Positions 49,004 to 56,704 of a stretch of DNA of 64,000 nucleotides are shown here, in pieces. Origin of the DNA: Arthrobacter sp. C2. Lineage in GTDB: Bacteria; Actinomycetota; Actinomycetes; Actinomycetales; Micrococcaceae. A program made the translations under genes and the position numbers. The DNA is taken from positions 4,092,001-4,156,000 of the forward strand of contig CP042428.1 of NCBI GenBank assembly GCA_024207135.1. Reading direction: 5' to 3'. Each line of letters starts with the position of its first letter. The stretch's first letter is position 1. The notes under the pieces are model-generated. The model was not told the origin of the DNA, did no database searches, and worked only from the letters and a program-made list of their open reading frames with translations.

Positions 49004-49699
49004 ATGGCTCGGGTGTTGTTGCTGGCGGCCGGGGGACTGGCGCGGGAGACCGCTTCCTCCATCGCCGCCACGGGCGACCACGAAGTGGTGGGCATGCTCG
49101 ATGACTCCGAGGCCCTGCACGGCCACCTGGTGGCCGGGGTCCGGGTGCTCGGCGGCATCGACCTGGCCGCTGGACGCAGCGAGCTGCTGCTGGTGTGTGC
49201 CGGCTCCGGGCAAGCCCGACGCGGCATCGTGCAACGGCTGCGTTCCTTGGGCGTCGGGCCGGACCGGTACGCACGCCATGTCAGCCGCAACGCAAGCGTG
49301 GGCGCGGGGTGTTCGCTGGGCCCCGGGAGCATCGTGTTGCCGGGATGCGTGCTGACCTGTGATGTCTCCATCGGTGCGCACGTAGTGCTCATGCCGAATG
49401 TGGTGCTGACCCACGACAACCAACTGGGCGACTACTCGACCCTGGCCGCAGGCGTGGCCTTGGGCGGGGGAACCCGGATCGGGTCCGCCGCCTACTTGGG
49501 GATGAATGCTTGCGTCCTGCAGGGCCTGATGGTGGGGAACGGCTCCATCTTGGGGATGGGAGCTGTCCTCCTGAGCGATCAGCCGGCCGGGAGCGTGTGG
49601 GTAGGAATTCCCGCCCATCCAATTGACAGACCGCCCGCGGATATTTCGACACAGAAAGAATCCATGACGGTTCCCAGCGAAGGAGGCCAGGACCAATGA
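49004..49699 (+). CDS. PglD/NeuD-like sugar O/N-acetyltransferase
   Basis: 231 residues: an N-terminal small Rossmann-like part (LLLAAGGLARETASSIAATG) and a C-terminal left-handed beta-helix with hexapeptide repeats, ending SVWVGIPAHPI. PglD and NeuD proteins of this layout acetylate the 4-amino group of UDP-sugars or sialic acid precursors with acetyl-CoA. Position right after aminotransferase 1 suggests that pair makes a 4-acetamido sugar. The C-terminal 25 residues are an extra tail, and the gene overlaps the next by 4 bp. Confidence 0.87.
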   Translation: MARVLLLAAGGLARETASSIAATGDHEVVGMLDDSEALHGHLVAGVRVLGGIDLAAGRSELLLVCAGSGQARRGIVQRLRSLGVGPDRYARHVSRNASVGAGCSLGPGSIVLPGCVLTCDVSIGAHVVLMPNVVLTHDNQLGDYSTLAAGVALGGGTRIGSAAYLGMNACVLQGLMVGNGSILGMGAVLLSDQPAGSVWVGIPAHPIDRPPADISTQKESMTVPSEGGQDQ

Positions 49700-50868
49700 A
49701 AGATGCACACATCGGTGAGCGAAGCGCGCTCGCAGGGATTCCGGGCACGGCCCTTGGGCGCAGCGTCGGGTTTGTGGACCTGGCGGCGCAGTATGCCGAA
49801 ATCAGTGGGGAAGTGAGGCTGGGCCTCGACGACATCTTTGCCACATCGGCATATATCGGTGGGCCCCAGGTTTCCTTCTTTGAACGCAGTTACGCAGATT
49901 TCATCGGAGTCAACGAATGCGTCGGTGTTGCCAACGGTACAGATGCCCTCGAATTGGCCTTGCGGGCAGCGGGCGTCGGCCCCGGAGCGGAAGTCATCGT
50001 GCCGGCCAACACCTTTATTGCGACAGCCGAAGCCATCAGCAGATGCGGGGCGACGGTGGTTCCTGTCGACGTTGATAACCGTTACCTGCTGATTGACCCC
50101 GAGAAGGTGGCCGAAGCGGTCACTGAAAAGACCCGGGCCATCATTCCGGTGCATCTGTATGGACAATGCGCTTTTGTGGAGCAACTGCAGGAGATCGCCG
50201 ATGAATGCGGGGCATCAATCATTGAGGATGCCGCGCAGGCACAAGGTGCCAGTCGGTTCGGCAATGCCGCCGGGGCAATGGGACTGCTGGCCGCGACGAG
50301 CTTCTACCCGGGAAAGAATCTCGGGGCCGCCGGCGATGCAGGGGCTGTCTTGACCAACGACTTGGACCTAGCTCAAAAGGTGCGGACAATCTCCGCGCAC
50401 GGAAGCCGGATCAAGTACGAGCATGAAAGGATCGGCTTTAACAGCAGACTTGATTCGGTCCAGGCCGTGGTGCTGAACGCAAAGTTGGCTCGCTTGAAGA
50501 AGTGGAACGCCATGCGGGCCAAGGCGGCTCAAAGGTATTCGGAAATGCTGGGAACCCTGAACGGAGTCGTGCTCCCGGAATCGGCGGAAGGAAATCTGGA
50601 CGCCTGGCACCTTTATGTAGTCAGGGTCCAACGGCGCCGTGAAGTCATGGAGTACCTGGACGCCGCGGGAATAGCTACGGGGATTCACTACCCCACGCCC
50701 ATCCATCTGACCGAAGCATACCGATCACTGGGGTTCGGGCGTGGATCATTTCCGGTTTCGGAAGCTGCAGCACAGTCCATTATGTCGTTGCCGATGCATC
50801 CACACCTGGCGGAGGACGATCAGCTTTACGTATGCGAGATGCTGGACAGGGCATTGGGCGCCACATGA
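49696..50868 (+). CDS. DegT/DnrJ/EryC1 aminotransferase 2 (3-aminotransferase type)
   Basis: 390-residue PLP enzyme with SFYPGKNLGAAGDAGAVLT around the PLP lysine, the pattern typical of sugar 3-aminotransferases such as QdtB, FdtB and DesV; also FVDLAAQYAEISGEVRLGLD at the start and GVANGTDALELALRAAGVGP. With the Gfo/Idh dehydrogenase it could make a 3-amino sugar, to be acetylated by the hexapeptide enzyme at 61570-62160. Third positions are visibly more A/T-rich than in the conserved genes. It overlaps the flippase gene by 4 bp. Confidence 0.9.
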   Translation: MKDAHIGERSALAGIPGTALGRSVGFVDLAAQYAEISGEVRLGLDDIFATSAYIGGPQVSFFERSYADFIGVNECVGVANGTDALELALRAAGVGPGAEVIVPANTFIATAEAISRCGATVVPVDVDNRYLLIDPEKVAEAVTEKTRAIIPVHLYGQCAFVEQLQEIADECGASIIEDAAQAQGASRFGNAAGAMGLLAATSFYPGKNLGAAGDAGAVLTNDLDLAQKVRTISAHGSRIKYEHERIGFNSRLDSVQAVVLNAKLARLKKWNAMRAKAAQRYSEMLGTLNGVVLPESAEGNLDAWHLYVVRVQRRREVMEYLDAAGIATGIHYPTPIHLTEAYRSLGFGRGSFPVSEAAAQSIMSLPMHPHLAEDDQLYVCEMLDRALGAT

Positions 50869-52325
50869 AGAAGCCTCAGCCGCAACAACTGACTACCAAC
50901 GCCGGATCGGGATTCGCTTGGAGTCTTTTCAACACCGTGGTGACCCGGATCGGGACCTTGGGGATTGGCATTGTCCTGGCCCGGGTTCTGGGCCCCGAGC
51001 AGTTCGGAACCTATGCCGTTGCGCTTGTTGCACTGTTGGCTGTCTTGAGTTTCAACGAGTTGGGAGTTAGCTTGGCGATCGTTCGATGGCGTATGGATCC
51101 GCGGCAGATCGCCCCAACCATCAACACGATGTCAACGATTAGTTCCGTTGTTTTCTGCGGCGTTGCAATCCTGGTGGCACCGGCCTTTTCCCAGGCCATG
51201 CGAGCCACGGAGGCAACTCCCGTGGTCCAGGTCCTGGCCCTGAGCATCGTCGTCAGCGGAGTCGTGTCGACCCCGGCTGCGCTGCTGCAACGCAGCTTCA
51301 AGGAAAAGCAGCGAATGGCCATTGACCAGGTCAACGTCTGGGTTGGCGCCATCGTTTCGGTTGTCCTGGCAGTGCTGGGAATGGGGGCAATGTCCCTTGC
51401 AATTGGAAGGCTGGCAGGATCCCTCGTTTCCGCAGCCTTCTTTCTCAAGGCTTCACCGATTCCATATCGGTTTGGCTGGAACACCACGCATGCGCCAGCG
51501 TTATTCAAGTTCGGTCTGCCTCTGGCTGGCACGAGCATTGTCATGTTTCTTGTCGGCTACGCGGACCAGCTGATCGCGGGTTCCATGCTGGGCGCGATTG
51601 CCTTGGGCTTCTATGTTCTTGCATTCAACCTTTCGTCGTGGCCCGTGAACATCATCTCCCAGCCGCTTCGGCGAGTAGGCCCCGCCGCCCTGGCAACCCT
51701 GCAGCATGATCCGGTTCGGCTTAGCGGTGCCCTCAGGCAGCTGTACTCGGTTGTTGCGGCCGCGACATTCCCGGTTTTTGCAGCAATCGCCGTTTCTTCG
51801 GAATCCCTCGTGGTGCTGATCTACGGACAGGTGTGGCAACCTGCCTCCGTGGCACTGCGCTGGCTCGTGATCGCCGCCCTCGGCAAGGTGATTTCCGATC
51901 TCTTCTACGACTACTTCGTGGTGATCGGCCAGACCTCACGGGTCTTCGCCGTACAGACTGGCAGCCTGGTCGTGGCCATTCCCGTGCTTGTCCTCGGTGC
52001 GGCCATGGGGGGCATAGGAGGCCTGGCCGCGGCGCAAGCCGCAGTCTCTTGGCTCGTCGTTCTTCCGTTGTACTTCTGGAACCTATCCAGAAGCGGAACA
52101 AAGGTCGGGCAATTCGCCCGACTCATCCTCTGGCCGATGGCCGGCGCCGCAGCAGTGGTGCTGTGCTCCGTTGCCTTGGACCTCTTCGCGGTTGGATCGC
52201 TTCCTGGCTTGGCAGTGGTTACCGTGCTTGCAGGTACCGCTGCCGCGGCACTGCTTTGGCTGCGCCGCACGGACCTCGGGTTCCTCTGGGGCATTGGCCG
52301 GACGGAGGCTCCAATCCATGCGTAG
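50865..52325 (+). CDS. wzx: Oligosaccharide flippase (Wzx-type, MOP superfamily)
   Basis: 486-residue integral membrane protein with about 12-14 hydrophobic helices and the PST/Wzx N-terminus SGFAWSLFNTVVTRIGTLGI plus LARVLGPEQFGTYAVALVAL. It would move the undecaprenyl-linked repeat unit across the membrane for polymerisation by the Wzy-like protein at 54632-55966. ATG within the previous stop (ATGA); the 3' end overlaps the lipoprotein gene by 8 bp. Confidence 0.9.
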   Translation: MKKPQPQQLTTNAGSGFAWSLFNTVVTRIGTLGIGIVLARVLGPEQFGTYAVALVALLAVLSFNELGVSLAIVRWRMDPRQIAPTINTMSTISSVVFCGVAILVAPAFSQAMRATEATPVVQVLALSIVVSGVVSTPAALLQRSFKEKQRMAIDQVNVWVGAIVSVVLAVLGMGAMSLAIGRLAGSLVSAAFFLKASPIPYRFGWNTTHAPALFKFGLPLAGTSIVMFLVGYADQLIAGSMLGAIALGFYVLAFNLSSWPVNIISQPLRRVGPAALATLQHDPVRLSGALRQLYSVVAAATFPVFAAIAVSSESLVVLIYGQVWQPASVALRWLVIAALGKVISDLFYDYFVVIGQTSRVFAVQTGSLVVAIPVLVLGAAMGGIGGLAAAQAAVSWLVVLPLYFWNLSRSGTKVGQFARLILWPMAGAAAVVLCSVALDLFAVGSLPGLAVVTVLAGTAAAALLWLRRTDLGFLWGIGRTEAPIHA

Positions 52326-53610
52326 ATTCCAGAACGCACGAAGTATCGGCTTGCTGCTCGCGGTGCTGCTGCTGGCTGGATGCACCGCGTCGGCCGGTGT
52401 CCAACCACCGACGAATTCGTCTGTCCGCCAAAGCATCGAAGCCCTTCCCAGGATTCCGTGGGAGGGCGGAAGCTCCTACTGGACCCAATTCGAGCGGGCA
52501 CGGGATGCGGGGTGGGACCGGCAGGATTTCTTCCCGATAGCGGTGTGGTTCAATTCGGTTTCCACCAACGAACAGATGCAATACGACAAGTCGTTGGGCA
52601 TCAATACGTATGTGGGTCTCTGGGAAGGAACGGATTACAAGCTCCTGGAAGACAATGGCGCCTACTTCATTGGGCCAAAACTCAACGACACGTTCACCAA
52701 GGAATCCAAGAATTGGGTGGGGTACTTTCTCGGCGATGAAATTGATGCCCACCAGGATGCACAAAGCGGCCTCGACATCATGAAGAAGGCTGCTTCGGCC
52801 GTACCTGACGGCTATTTTTCCTATTCCAATTACACGCTCAATGTTGCCAGCAAGAATCTTCCCGATGATGTCGCCAATGCCTTCGTGAACAACTTCACCG
52901 ATGTGGTTTCGGCGGACATGTATTGGTACACCGTCCCCTACTGTTCGAATGAACCGTACTGGGACGAAACCTTGGTTCCAGTGCGAAAGGAAAACTGCCG
53001 AAGAGCCGCCAGCTACGGCAAAGTGGTCGAGTCTCTTCGCCAACGAGACTCCAGCGATACGCGGCTTCAGCCCGTTTGGCAATTTGTCGAAAACCTCAAT
53101 GGCGGCTACTTCGGCGAACCCCTGGTTCGCTACATTGGTGCCGACGAACTCAAGGGTGCCGTCATGAGTTCGATCATCAGCGAAGCCCGGGGGCTGATCT
53201 ACTTCAATCAGAGCCTGTCCGGGAAGTGCCGTGCTGGAAGCGTTTTTCGTGAATCCGAGGCCACCAGCACATACTGCGGAGCGGACCAGGTTGCTGCCGC
53301 GTCCCAAATAAACCAGTTGATCCAGGGCTTGGCAACCGTGCTCAATAGCCAGTCCTACGACTTCAGTTTCGGTGAGGGCCTGAAGACCATGTTCAAGATG
53401 TCAGATGACCACGCCTACATCTTCTCCATGGTCGATGGGGATTCATTGCCCGGTCCTAGGACCTTCGCCTTGCCGCCGGGGGTCAGGCCCTCGAATGTTG
53501 AGGTCCTGAACGAAAATCGGGAAATTCCGGTTGACGACAAGGGAGTTTTTGTGGACGAATTCAGCCACGAGTACAGCTTTCACATATACAAGTTTTCGGT
53601 CGCGCCTTGA
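52318..53610 (+). CDS. Secreted lipoprotein resembling a TIM-barrel glycoside hydrolase, function unknown
   Basis: 430 residues with a lipoprotein signal (MRRFQNARSIGLLLAVLLLA, then GC; lipidated Cys22). The mature part has the look of a (beta/alpha)8 glycosidase-like domain: DFFPIAVWFN, GINTYVGLWEG, VGYFLGDEIDAH (candidate acid Glu in GDE), DVVSADMYWYTVPY and RGLIYFNQSLSG, then a small beta C-terminal part. No exact GH family is assigned. Being inside the operon between wzx and a Wzz-like gene, it may trim, modify or hold the nascent polysaccharide on the outer face of the membrane. A 143-bp gap follows. Confidence 0.8.
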   Translation: MRRFQNARSIGLLLAVLLLAGCTASAGVQPPTNSSVRQSIEALPRIPWEGGSSYWTQFERARDAGWDRQDFFPIAVWFNSVSTNEQMQYDKSLGINTYVGLWEGTDYKLLEDNGAYFIGPKLNDTFTKESKNWVGYFLGDEIDAHQDAQSGLDIMKKAASAVPDGYFSYSNYTLNVASKNLPDDVANAFVNNFTDVVSADMYWYTVPYCSNEPYWDETLVPVRKENCRRAASYGKVVESLRQRDSSDTRLQPVWQFVENLNGGYFGEPLVRYIGADELKGAVMSSIISEARGLIYFNQSLSGKCRAGSVFRESEATSTYCGADQVAAASQINQLIQGLATVLNSQSYDFSFGEGLKTMFKMSDDHAYIFSMVDGDSLPGPRTFALPPGVRPSNVEVLNENREIPVDDKGVFVDEFSHEYSFHIYKFSVAP

Positions 53611-53716
53611 ACACGGGTCGATGAACCGACGGGGAACAGCTGTCCCACAAGGATCAGCGCCCCAACACCAATGGCAGTTGCCAATAACGAACGCATCGGA
53701 AGACTGGGAGAAGAAG

Positions 53717-53767
53717 ATGAGTGCACAACGCTTGCTGGGGGCAGGTGGATCAAATGTTCCTTCGTGA
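53717..53767 (+). CDS. Possible 16-residue leader peptide before the Wzz-like gene
   Basis: ATG at 53717 with a strong GGGAGAAGAAG just upstream opens a 16-codon frame (MSAQRLLGAGGSNVPS) ending in TGA at 53767, overlapping the first 14 bp of the next gene. It may couple translation or be accidental; no family is recognised. Confidence 0.25.
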   Translation: MSAQRLLGAGGSNVPS

Positions 53768-54626
53768 TCTGGTGAAGAGCATCCTAAGACGTTGGTATGT
53801 GGTTCTGTTGGGCATCGCCTTGACCGGATTCATGGGGCTGCAGGCTTACCAGTCGGCGCCCGTGACGTATCAGGCGGAGGCCAGCCTCGTGCTGATTCCT
53901 CCGCCGGATTCGGTAACGATCGGCGACAACCCGTTTCTGTACCTGGGCGGGCTGGACCAGGCACTGGGCGTATTGACGGTCAAATTGAACTCGTCAGAGG
54001 CCCAGTCCGTTATTCTTGCCGGTTCGCAGGACAACAGTTACACCGTGGCCAAGGACTCGGACACCACGGGTCCCATCATGCGGATCGACGCCTCAAGTAG
54101 TTCGGCCCAAGGCGCATTGAAAACGCTCGGCGCCGTGGTCGACGAAACCCCGAAATTCTTGGACATTCTCCAGAACGATCTCAAGGTCCCGAAGCAATCC
54201 AAGCTGGCCACCTTGGTGCTGTCCGTGGACAAGGTTCCTGTCGAAAACGACAAAGCGAAGATCCGATCGCTGTTGGTGGTCGTCGCCGCCGGCGGTGCCG
54301 GGACACTGCTTCTCACCGGACTGATCGATAGGATGATCGGCGCGCTGAAGGACAGGAAGCTGCGCAAGGGACGGGCCCCCGAAGTGTCTTTCCCCGAGGG
54401 AACCGAACTCGAGGCGCTGGAATACGACATGACTGCACAGCGTGACACCCGGGACATCTCAAACACCACGCTGAACAAGCTCCAGTCGCCACGGCACACG
54501 CCGGATGTGGCCTCGGAAGCCAAGAGGCAAACTCCTGACCCTGAGGTCCGAGGGCTTTTCGAGACGGTGGAGACTGTCGGCTCTGTTCCGGCCAAGATGC
54601 GTGGCCGTAGCGGGCGCGGAGAGTAG
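53754..54626 (+). CDS. Wzz-like polysaccharide co-polymerase 1 (no kinase domain)
   Basis: 290 residues: short cytosolic N-terminus, helix 1 (13-31, RRWYVVLLGIALTG), an extracytoplasmic domain (about 34-170) and helix 2 (172-191), then about 95 residues of charged cytosolic tail. This is the layout of chain-length regulators, but the C-terminal tail carries no Walker motifs or Tyr cluster of a BY-kinase. It likely sets polymer length with the Wzy-like polymerase encoded 5 bp downstream. ATG with AGGTGG 8 nt upstream. Confidence 0.82.
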   Translation: MFLRDLVKSILRRWYVVLLGIALTGFMGLQAYQSAPVTYQAEASLVLIPPPDSVTIGDNPFLYLGGLDQALGVLTVKLNSSEAQSVILAGSQDNSYTVAKDSDTTGPIMRIDASSSSAQGALKTLGAVVDETPKFLDILQNDLKVPKQSKLATLVLSVDKVPVENDKAKIRSLLVVVAAGGAGTLLLTGLIDRMIGALKDRKLRKGRAPEVSFPEGTELEALEYDMTAQRDTRDISNTTLNKLQSPRHTPDVASEAKRQTPDPEVRGLFETVETVGSVPAKMRGRSGRGE

Positions 54627-54631
54627 ATGCC

Positions 54632-55966
54632 ATGTCAAGGCCGGCGAACCAGGTATCTGGCGTTCATAAGGCACACTGGAGGGTGCAGCCATCCAGACAC
54701 GGGGTGCTGACCGATGCAACAACGGTCCTTTCCGTGTATCTGGTCTTGTCATTGGCGATTCCCAGCGATCGGTCGGTGGGTGCAATGGGAGCGGCGGGTG
54801 CCCCATCCGCCCTGTTTGCCCTGGCCATGCTCCTGTGGTGGTGCTGGCACCAGATTCGCGCGACCTCGAACGCGAAATTGCCCAGGTCGCAGTGGGTGCG
54901 CATGGCCTTCGTCGCCTTCGGTATCTGTGTACTGGTCAGCTACGCAATGGCGTCGTTGTCGGCCATTCCCGGCGTTGAAGTTAGCGCAGCGGACCGTGCC
55001 TTGCTGCGCATGGGATCCTTTGCCGGCCTCCTGCTTGTCGCCAACGACGGCATTCCGTCTCGTGAACGATTGATCGTGTTGCTGAGGCGCCTCACGTTCC
55101 TGGGGACCCTGTACTCGGCCTTGGGATTGATGCAGTTCTTTCTCGGTCACGCATTCGTAGACAGGATTAACATTCCCGGCCTGCAATCATCGAATATCGG
55201 TGGCATAGATATCCGAGGAGGATTCGTGCGCGCGGCCGCAACCGCCATGCACCCCCTTGAATACGCGACAGTGCTGGCAATGCTGCTTCCCATCGCAATC
55301 ACTTTGGCAATGTATGACCGCGACCGGGGTTTCCTGCTTCGCTGGATACCCGCGGGTCTGATTGCGCTGGCCGCCGTGATGTCCGTGTCCAGGTCCGCCA
55401 TGATTGGCTTGGCAGTCGGCGGACTGGTCCTCTTTGTGTCATGGGACGCAGCCGTCCGCAGGATTGCCCTGATCGTGGGGTTGTGTGGCGCAACAGCCAT
55501 GTACTTCCTGATCCCGGGAATGGCGGGCACCCTGCTGTCCATGTTCACCGGAACGACAACGGACCCGAGCATTGGCTCGCGCGTGGACAGCTATGGAATC
55601 GCCGCGGAATTCGTGGAGCAACGCCCCCTATTCGGGCGCGGGCTCGGAACGTTCCTTCCGGCATATCGGATCATTGACAACCAATATCTGGCCCTGCTCA
55701 TTGAAACAGGTGCGTTCGGCATTGCAGCATTTCTTGCCATCGTGCTCGCCGCGGTGGTCGTGATATCGAAGGCCCGACTCACGGCCGGTCCTGACTTCTC
55801 GCATTATGGCTCGGCACTCATGGCCGCGGTACTGGGGGGAGCCGTCACATTCGCATTTTTTGACGCCTTTAGCTTTCCGCAGGCATGCGGAACGTTCTTT
55901 GTCATGGTTGGTCTCTGTGGCGCATACCGGAACGTCTGCGCCCTGGAACCGGTGAAAATTCCATGA
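54632..55966 (+). CDS. wzy: O-antigen ligase/polymerase family membrane protein (Wzy-like)
   Basis: 444 residues with about 10-12 membrane helices and the large outer loop typical of the Wzy_C family, with signatures RSAMIGLAVGGLVLFVSWD, FGRGLGTFLPAYRIIDNQY and LLIETGAFGIAAF. It most likely polymerises flipped repeat units on the outer face of the membrane. Polymerase and ligase roles cannot be told apart by sequence, but the surrounding wzx and Wzz-like genes favour polymerase. It overlaps the next gene by 4 bp. Confidence 0.86.
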   Translation: MSRPANQVSGVHKAHWRVQPSRHGVLTDATTVLSVYLVLSLAIPSDRSVGAMGAAGAPSALFALAMLLWWCWHQIRATSNAKLPRSQWVRMAFVAFGICVLVSYAMASLSAIPGVEVSAADRALLRMGSFAGLLLVANDGIPSRERLIVLLRRLTFLGTLYSALGLMQFFLGHAFVDRINIPGLQSSNIGGIDIRGGFVRAAATAMHPLEYATVLAMLLPIAITLAMYDRDRGFLLRWIPAGLIALAAVMSVSRSAMIGLAVGGLVLFVSWDAAVRRIALIVGLCGATAMYFLIPGMAGTLLSMFTGTTTDPSIGSRVDSYGIAAEFVEQRPLFGRGLGTFLPAYRIIDNQYLALLIETGAFGIAAFLAIVLAAVVVISKARLTAGPDFSHYGSALMAAVLGGAVTFAFFDAFSFPQACGTFFVMVGLCGAYRNVCALEPVKIP

Positions 55967-56703
55967 AATCCCGGCCAGGGGTGTCCGCGACTCATCCAAA
56001 CCAGGAACCGAATGCTGCGCGCTCGGTGTTGCGCAGGTGGTATGTAGTTGTCCTGGCGCTGTGCCTGGCATTCCCGGTGGTTTCCTATTCGAAGGACCAA
56101 CCCGGTGTTTACTGGACCAAATTCGATGTGGAATTCGTTCTCCCGCCGGGTGCCACCGGTCCGAATGCAATGCGGCAAGACAGCCGGAACATCGTTTTTT
56201 ACGCCGCCATGATCGAAAAACAATCGAACGCCACGCGGGGCAATGCTGCAATCAGGGCAACCAGTGCCCCGCTTTATGGCACCGGGATCCACAGCGGCTA
56301 CCTTGTCTATCTGCCAAATTCCGGCGGCCAGTGGCAATCAAACTTTGAGAAGGCCGCTCTGACCGTTGAAGTGGTCGATGAATCACAGGAAAAATTGGAC
56401 GCAATGTCAAACAAACTTGTCGCCCAGATTAAGCACGACGTCCTGGCTCCGCAGGAAAAGCTGGGTGTGGTGCCACATGCACGGATTACGACGAGGGTGA
56501 GTCCGGAGCATCCGGAAACCAGTTATATTCCCTTGCGCAACAAACGCGCCATTGCGACAGAACTGCTGTTGGGTCTCGTCATTGGAGTCACCGGGGCGTA
56601 CTACACCGACCGCATCATCATCCGGATCCGCCGGCGCAAATCTCCGGCCCTCGCACCAAGAAGCGGCCACTTGATCCAGCAGCGTCAGACCTCGAGGCGA
56701 TGA
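55963..56703 (+). CDS. Wzz-like membrane protein 2 (short, no kinase domain)
   Basis: 246 residues with helix 1 at about 24-42 (LRRWYVVVLALCLAFPVV), an outer domain and helix 2 at about 196-215, ending in a basic tail. The RRWYVV entry to helix 1 is shared with the other Wzz-like protein at 53754-54626, suggesting relatedness, though the outer domains differ. Two such proteins may form a mixed co-polymerase. It begins inside the Wzy-like stop codon (ATGA). Confidence 0.75.
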   Translation: MKSRPGVSATHPNQEPNAARSVLRRWYVVVLALCLAFPVVSYSKDQPGVYWTKFDVEFVLPPGATGPNAMRQDSRNIVFYAAMIEKQSNATRGNAAIRATSAPLYGTGIHSGYLVYLPNSGGQWQSNFEKAALTVEVVDESQEKLDAMSNKLVAQIKHDVLAPQEKLGVVPHARITTRVSPEHPETSYIPLRNKRAIATELLLGLVIGVTGAYYTDRIIIRIRRRKSPALAPRSGHLIQQRQTSRR

Positions 56704-56704
56704 A

